Positions 9,271 through 12,264 of a DNA stretch of 12,264 bases are shown one piece after another. This DNA comes from Ardenticatenia bacterium (GTDB lineage Bacteria > Chloroflexota > Anaerolineae > Aggregatilineales > Ch27). The stretch lies in the NCBI GenBank assembly GCA_026983935.1, contig JALSTC010000436.1:1-12264 (forward strand). The letters run 5' to 3'. A model generated the notes under the pieces. It was given only the letters and a program-made list of their open reading frames with translations, was not told the origin of the DNA and ran no database searches. The position numbers and the translations under genes were made by a program. How positions within the stretch are numbered: position 1 is the first letter of the stretch; each line of letters starts with the position of its first letter.

Positions 9271-9549
9271 CACGTCACCTTTCGATCCGGGGCCGGACTA
9301 TACCGGGATCGGGAATGCTGCGCGAGTCTTGATCGAGGAGGGGCAGGAGTCAAGAGGCCGGTGGCAGGGAAAAAAGCGGCAGGAACCAGACCGTATCCAG
9401 TCCGGATTGATCCGGACCTGGCTTCCCTCAGCCGGAGATTCCAATCTCTGGCGAGTGGTGGCAGGCATCCCACCTCATCTGTTCCCCATTGGAACCGGCA
9501 CAATCGCCTCTTTTTAGAAAGACGGCAGCACAGAGATAACCAGTTAGCA
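9271..9549. other. Intergenic region between divergent genes; repeat and regulatory sequence
   Basis: No convincing gene lies here. On the minus strand a TATAGT box (plus-strand 9297-9302) could be the -10 of the glycosyltransferase-like gene, but no good -35 stands 16-18 bases upstream. An inverted repeat TCTTGA/TCAAGA (9327-9332 and 9350-9355, 17-base loop) lies just upstream of that box and could be an operator. Repeat copy A and its A-tract box (9366-9449) fill the middle. From about 9540 the base composition turns clearly AT-rich, leading into the plus-strand promoter. Confidence 0.5.
9366..9449 (-). repeat. Direct repeat copy A (15-bp box plus 58-bp palindromic block)
   Basis: The block 9392-9449 matches 10199-10256 at 53 of 58 positions without gaps and in the same orientation. 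A second shared box, 15 of 15 identical, is at 9366-9380 (copy B 10141-10155); here 11 bases separate box and block, versus 43 in copy B. The block contains CCGGAT-TG-ATCCGG (9402-9415), extended to an 11-pair stem with one bulged base (9397-9421), and a second perfect stem GAGATT-CC-AATCTC (9435-9448). Read on the minus strand, the box gives a six-T run. This may be a REP-like element or a duplicated gene end with its terminator. Confidence 0.85.
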
Positions 9550-9578
9550 TTGACACAATAAGTATTTATGACTATAAT
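9550..9578 (+). promoter_or_regulatory. Perfect consensus sigma-70 promoter
   Basis: TTGACA (9550-9555) and TATAAT (9573-9578) are both exact consensus hexamers, separated by the ideal 17 bases, in an AT-rich patch. The expected transcript start is near 9585, giving a leader of about 40 bases to the ATG at 9625, which has AGAGGA just upstream (9615-9620). It should drive strong, constitutive-type transcription of the small secreted-protein gene. Confidence 0.85.
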
Positions 9579-9624
9579 TTAATAGCCGACAGCGTTTTCG
9601 CTCACCGCGAGACCAGAGGAAATA

Positions 9625-9972
9625 ATGTTCCTGTTAAAACGGAAATACCCGGTCGCCCTCCTCGTGTTACTGGTATTGGCCGCCGGAGCTATCGTTGGCG
9701 GCGCTCAGTCCATCCCAATGCCCACCTACTATTACTACGGTCGTGAGCTGCCTCCGCAAGAACTGCTGGCGCTGCATGAGGCCGGACATGTGTTTCACTG
9801 TACCGACTTGCCCACTGTCTCTGGCTACCTGAACAGCTTCAGTAACGCCTACGCCTGTTTTGACACAGAAGCAGAACGTGATGCTTATAGCGAAGTCATC
9901 CAACCAGAGTGGGCGCGCATATACCGCGAGTATCCAGCTCCCCAATTCCCCCGATCGACAGGCGGCTCTTGA
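9625..9972 (+). CDS. Small secreted hypothetical protein, probably frameshifted
   Basis: 115-aa open frame with a classic N-terminal export signal: KRK at residues 5-7, hydrophobic core about 9-25, and a small-residue GGAQS region where signal peptidase could cut. The mature part has ELPPQELLALHEAGHVFHC (41-59) and a cysteine pair C59 and C78, the latter in ACFDTEAE, which could form a disulfide outside the membrane. I do not recognise the family by name. The start is supported by a ribosome site (AGAGGA) and a perfect promoter. The last residues (RSTGGS) look unlike protein from a conserved family. Just past a C5 run (9948-9952) a good protein-like sequence continues in the next frame, so the natural protein was probably longer. 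Base composition is lower in GC than the neighbours, and it is the only real gene on the plus strand here, which suggests acquisition. Confidence 0.7.
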   Translation: MFLLKRKYPVALLVLLVLAAGAIVGGAQSIPMPTYYYYGRELPPQELLALHEAGHVFHCTDLPTVSGYLNSFSNAYACFDTEAERDAYSEVIQPEWARIYREYPAPQFPRSTGGS

Positions 9973-10144
9973 ACAAACACGATCCAATCACCGGGCACTA
10001 TTCGCTCACAGCGGCTACAATACCTGGCTGTTCGATCTCCACAATGGACAGTCCAACAGCAGCCACACCGGCGTGTGGTCAATCTGGCGCGATGGCTCAC
10101 CAAACGATCTTTCTCTCTACCAACATCCGAATTTCAGAGGAGGG
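9953..10144 (+). pseudogene. Displaced, 3'-truncated second half of the small secreted-protein gene
   Basis: In the frame one base over, about 64 codons read as plausible exported protein: DRQAALEQTR, then SGYNTWLFDLHNG, GVWSIWRDGS and DLSLYQHPNFRGG. The last segment resembles a beta/gamma-crystallin-like or I36-inhibitor-like strand motif (LYxxxNFxG), a family hint only. Removing one C from the C5 run at 9948-9952 would join it cleanly to the upstream frame after residue 109, giving at least 173 aa. The match to protein-like sequence ends at about 10144, exactly where the T-run box of repeat copy B begins. The frame then stays open by chance through the antisense of the next gene to 11017. 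The native 3' end is therefore missing as well. Confidence 0.6.
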
Positions 10145-10256
10145 AAAAAAGCGGCCAGTAGCAAGCGTCGAGTAAAAGGAGTGCACTGGCCACCAGTTCG
10201 TATCCAGGCCGGATTGATCCGGACCTGGCTTTCCTCAGCCGGGCATTTCAATCTCT
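10141..10256 (-). repeat. Direct repeat copy B, overlapping a gene end
   Basis: Second copy of the element at 9366-9449: 15-bp box at 10141-10155 (identical) and 58-bp block at 10199-10256 (53 of 58). Its main hairpin (10204-10228) again has eleven pairs and one bulged base, although the base at position 10 of the block differs (G here, T in copy A). The outer stem GCCGG/CCGGC (10238-10242 and 10257-10261) also pairs. The block encodes the stop codon (10235-10237) and last six residues (EIEMPG) of the neighbouring minus-strand gene. Confidence 0.85.
10145..10191 (-). terminator. Intrinsic terminator of the DUF2723-type gene
   Basis: On the minus strand GGCCAGT (plus-strand 10185-10191) pairs perfectly with ACTGGCC (10153-10159). 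The stem extends by GCA/TGC across one bulged base, giving ten pairs around an 18-base loop, and is followed by GC and six T residues (plus-strand 10145-10150). It lies about 45 bases past the stop codon of the gene ending at 10235, after a second hairpin within repeat copy B. Confidence 0.75.
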
Positions 10257-12112
10257 CCGGCAAGCCGGCAGTTCACCGGCAGTTCGGCTTCATAGCGGTG
10301 ATCGAAGCCGTCCGCCGTCCGGCGGTACAGGCCGTAGCGCAGGCGGGCCACCGCCGCCGGGTCCACCGCGATCGGGTAGACGTCGCGCACGGCTTCGCCG
10401 GCCTCCCAGCCGGTCAGGGGACGCAGGCCGTACACCGGCGCGGCCTGGTCGCCCTGCGCGATCAGCGCCCCGTCCGCGTCCAGCGCGTGCACGAAGACGC
10501 TCAGGTCTTCCGCCGGGACGTCCGGCGTGAACCACGTCACCGCCAGCGCCACCAGCCCCGGCAGGCACTGCACCCGCTCCGCCAGCACGCCGAACGACTC
10601 CGGCGGGTCGGCGGGGCGCTGGGGGCGCGTGTCAATCTGCACCAGATAGGGCGCTGCTGCCCGCAGCACGACTCGCTCACCCAGCCGCTCCTGCCACCAG
10701 GGGATCGGCTGGTTGTAGAAGGTGTAGGGCGGCGTGACCAGCATGCCGTTCTGCACGATGTGCCAGAACGCGGCGCGGTGATCGACCAGCGTGAAATCGC
10801 GCAGCCGGTCGCTCCCCAGCGAAGGATCGACCTCCCGCGCAAAGGCGACGGCGAAATAGCGCGGCCCCCAGGCCAGCATGAGCGTGGCATCGGGTGGGGT
10901 GTAGGCCGCCTGGGCGATGGTTTGCAGCCCGGAGTCGTCGCGCACCAGGCCGGTGATGAAGGAGTGGTTCTGGCGCAGCAGGAGGGCGGCCAGCAGCAGC
11001 GCCGCCGCGCCCCATAGGAGCCGCGCCGGGCGGCCCTGCCCCAGGCGGACGGCGGCTTCCTCCAGGCGGACGATCAGGAACAGCCAGCCGAAGGCCAGCG
11101 CCAGCGTCACGGGCAGGATCAGTGCGGAGAGCACGTCGGTGTAAAAGAGCACGTGAAAGCCGTAAGATGCCGCGCCCAGGAGCAGCAGCGTGATCGCCGC
11201 CCGGCGCAGCCGATCGTCCCGCAGCGCCCACAGCAGCCCCACCAGCCCGGCGGCGATGCCCGGCAGGGTGAGATCGGTGATCAGCACGGTGTTGATGGTG
11301 TCAACGTTGGCCAGCAGCCCGGCCAGCGAGTCCGGCGGGCCGATGAAGCGTCCGGCCTCCACGCCGAGGAACTGCTCCCAGAAGCCGCGCCACGTGCCCG
11401 GCTCCCCGTAGACCCATCCCGCCCCGGCATGGGCACGCAGCGGCAGGTACACATAGGGCAGGAACAGCCCCCCCAGGCCCAGCAGGAGGCTTTCCACCAG
11501 CAGGCGGAACCGTCGGGGAGCCGCCCGCAGTTCCGGCCAGACGGCATAGAGCAGCGCCGGGGCGCTCATGGCGACGGCGCGGTGATGCCCGACCCCGATG
11601 CCGCCGACCAGCGCCAGCCAGCGGATGCGTCCACGCACGGGGCCGCGCCACAGGGCCAGCATCAGCAGCAGCGCCAGAATCAGCAGTTCAAAGGTGTACA
11701 CCTCGGCGATGACGTGGTGAATCCAGACGGTGCGCGTCAGGCCGTAGAGGACGGTCACAGCGGCGGCGGGGATGATGCGCCCGGTGAGATGCACCGCCAG
11801 CGCGTAGAGCAGCGCCAGCGCGATCAGGCCCCACAGCAGCGAAACCAGCGCCGGGGCCGCCGCCGGGGCAATGCCCAGCGCCCGCAGCAGGCTCACCAGC
11901 GCACTGCCGCCGATCACGTAGAGCGGGTAGCCGGTCATGTGCAGCGTACCCCACGTGTTGAGCACGATCTGCGCCTCGCCCACGTCTATCATGTAGTAGT
12001 GGTCGGAGCCGTTGGGGATGGTCTGGACGGTCGGCAGGTAGACGGTCAGCAGGATGACCAGCACCAGCGCAAAGCCCCCCGCCCCCCGACGGCTGAACGG
12101 CAGTTCCGGCAT
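10235..12112 (-). CDS. DUF2723 / TMEM260-type membrane protein, probable GT-C glycosyltransferase
   Basis: 625-aa multi-pass membrane protein of the DUF2723 type, whose eukaryotic relative TMEM260 is a protein O-mannosyltransferase. Family landmarks are DVGEAQ in the first outer loop (D43, E46), TGYPLY (60-65, in place of the common HPPGYPLY), AEVYTFE (136-142) and GVGHH (173-177). About ten or more membrane helices reach to about residue 385, followed by a soluble extracytoplasmic part. Its end (about 518-610) is a beta-rich domain with FVHALDADG, GDQAAPVYG, GWEAGE and YGLY, the same design as in the other glycosyltransferase-like gene. The ATG at 12112 has GGAGGAGAG about 10-18 bases upstream, and a TATAGT -10-like box lies at plus-strand 12156-12161. 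It ends in its own terminator. Sugar transfer to an exported protein or lipid is likely; donor and acceptor are unknown. Confidence 0.82.
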   Translation of the reverse strand: MPELPFSRRGAGGFALVLVILLTVYLPTVQTIPNGSDHYYMIDVGEAQIVLNTWGTLHMTGYPLYVIGGSALVSLLRALGIAPAAAPALVSLLWGLIALALLYALAVHLTGRIIPAAAVTVLYGLTRTVWIHHVIAEVYTFELLILALLLMLALWRGPVRGRIRWLALVGGIGVGHHRAVAMSAPALLYAVWPELRAAPRRFRLLVESLLLGLGGLFLPYVYLPLRAHAGAGWVYGEPGTWRGFWEQFLGVEAGRFIGPPDSLAGLLANVDTINTVLITDLTLPGIAAGLVGLLWALRDDRLRRAAITLLLLGAASYGFHVLFYTDVLSALILPVTLALAFGWLFLIVRLEEAAVRLGQGRPARLLWGAAALLLAALLLRQNHSFITGLVRDDSGLQTIAQAAYTPPDATLMLAWGPRYFAVAFAREVDPSLGSDRLRDFTLVDHRAAFWHIVQNGMLVTPPYTFYNQPIPWWQERLGERVVLRAAAPYLVQIDTRPQRPADPPESFGVLAERVQCLPGLVALAVTWFTPDVPAEDLSVFVHALDADGALIAQGDQAAPVYGLRPLTGWEAGEAVRDVYPIAVDPAAVARLRYGLYRRTADGFDHRYEAELPVNCRLAGEIEMPG

Positions 12113-12155
12113 GTGATACGGCTCTCCTCCGCAAGTGTCCCGGCCCGGCGCGGAG

Positions 12156-12184
12156 ACTATAGCGCCAACCTGCCACCGAAGGCA
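12156..12184 (-). promoter_or_regulatory. Candidate promoter of the DUF2723-type gene
   Basis: On the minus strand TATAGT (plus-strand 12156-12161, 5 of 6 consensus positions) is preceded, after about 18 bases, by TTGCCT (4 of 6). The transcript would start near 12150, about 38 bases before the ATG. The same TATAGTC box with a following CCG precedes the other glycosyltransferase-like gene at 9297-9302. Confidence 0.4.
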
Positions 12185-12192
12185 AAAGCCCC

Positions 12193-12209
12193 AAAAAACG
12201 CCCGCGTTT
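12193..12209 (-). terminator. Short terminator-like hairpin at the right edge
   Basis: The minus strand reads AAACGCGGGCGTTTTTT: a five- to six-pair stem with a tiny loop running directly into T residues. It could end a minus-strand transcript coming from beyond the right edge. The stem is short and half A-T, so it may be weak. Confidence 0.35.
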
Positions 12210-12210
12210 G

Positions 12211-12262
12211 TTGACGTGCCCGGAGCGGTGTGTTAATCTCCACATTAAAGTGGAACCGGTTC
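12211..12262 (+). promoter_or_regulatory. Possible outward promoter with palindromic operator
   Basis: TTGACG (12211-12216, 5 of 6) is followed by a GTTAAT/TAATCT region (12232-12239) at a spacing of 15-17 bases, a weak -10. Downstream lie an inverted repeat CCAC/GTGG (12240-12253) and a perfect ten-base palindrome GAACCGGTTC (12253-12262) with a central CG, the style of LacI-family operators. The gene it would control lies outside the window. Confidence 0.3.
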
Positions 12263-12264
12263 AT

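Noticed and set aside
7441..9561. 706-residue plus-strand open frame
   Set aside because: It is antisense to the GT39-like gene; its composition is dominated by Gln, Arg, His and Pro, the usual result of reading a GC-rich gene on the opposite strand, and it has no recognisable domain.
9775..9789. HEAGH in the small secreted protein as a zinc-protease HExxH motif
   Set aside because: The protein is far too short for a zincin, no third ligand or fold context is present, and the motif lies in a generic helix before a cysteine.
9366..10256. Integron cassette flanked by attC sites
   Set aside because: The repeats are palindromic and flank one gene, but they lack the RYYYAAC/GTTRRRY boxes of attC sites and no integrase is in the window.
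9860..11017. 385-residue plus-strand open frame as one intact gene
   Set aside because: Only about 9953-10144 reads like protein; the rest runs through repeat copy B and the antisense of the DUF2723-type gene.
12157..12264. 36-codon minus-strand open frame entering from the right edge
   Set aside because: It would have to be translated through a terminator-like hairpin and promoter-like sequence and ends at the TATAGT box; nothing in the peptide looks conserved.

Overview
The window reads as a high-GC bacterial chromosome segment, most likely from Chloroflexota (Anaerolineae-like). That placement is an inference. It rests on a Thermus-like, N7-containing NuoG, a 7TM-PAS-GAF-GAF histidine kinase, and large membrane glycosyltransferase-like proteins with an extra C-terminal beta domain. 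Nearly all coding capacity is on the minus strand; the many long plus-strand open frames are shadows of minus-strand genes.

Layout along the minus strand, from right to left. (1) 12112-10235: a DUF2723/TMEM260-type multi-pass protein, probably a GT-C glycosyltransferase, ending in a strong hairpin/T-run terminator. (2) 10144-9541: a lower-GC island on the opposite (plus) strand. It has a perfect consensus sigma-70 promoter, a small secreted-protein gene, and a second gene half displaced into another frame and cut off at the repeat/terminator. It is bracketed by two direct copies of a 58-bp palindromic repeat (9392-9449 and 10199-10256). (3) 9270-6832: a second GT-C/GT39-like membrane protein. 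(4) 6790-3971: an orphan sensor histidine kinase 41 bp downstream of (3), followed by a terminator-like hairpin. (5) 3807-1213 and 1123-1: nuoG and nuoH of respiratory complex I, with their own probable promoter; nuoH runs off the left edge. The right edge holds a terminator-like hairpin and a possible outward-facing promoter with a palindromic operator.

The functional picture is two surface glycosylation-type membrane enzymes sharing a C-terminal domain design, a membrane/cytoplasmic stress or redox-type sensor, and the start of a complex I gene block without nuoE/F beside it. The most unusual part is the 9.36-10.26 kb island: a decaying, probably acquired secreted-protein gene between direct repeats, one of which supplies the stop codon and last residues of the neighbouring glycosyltransferase gene.
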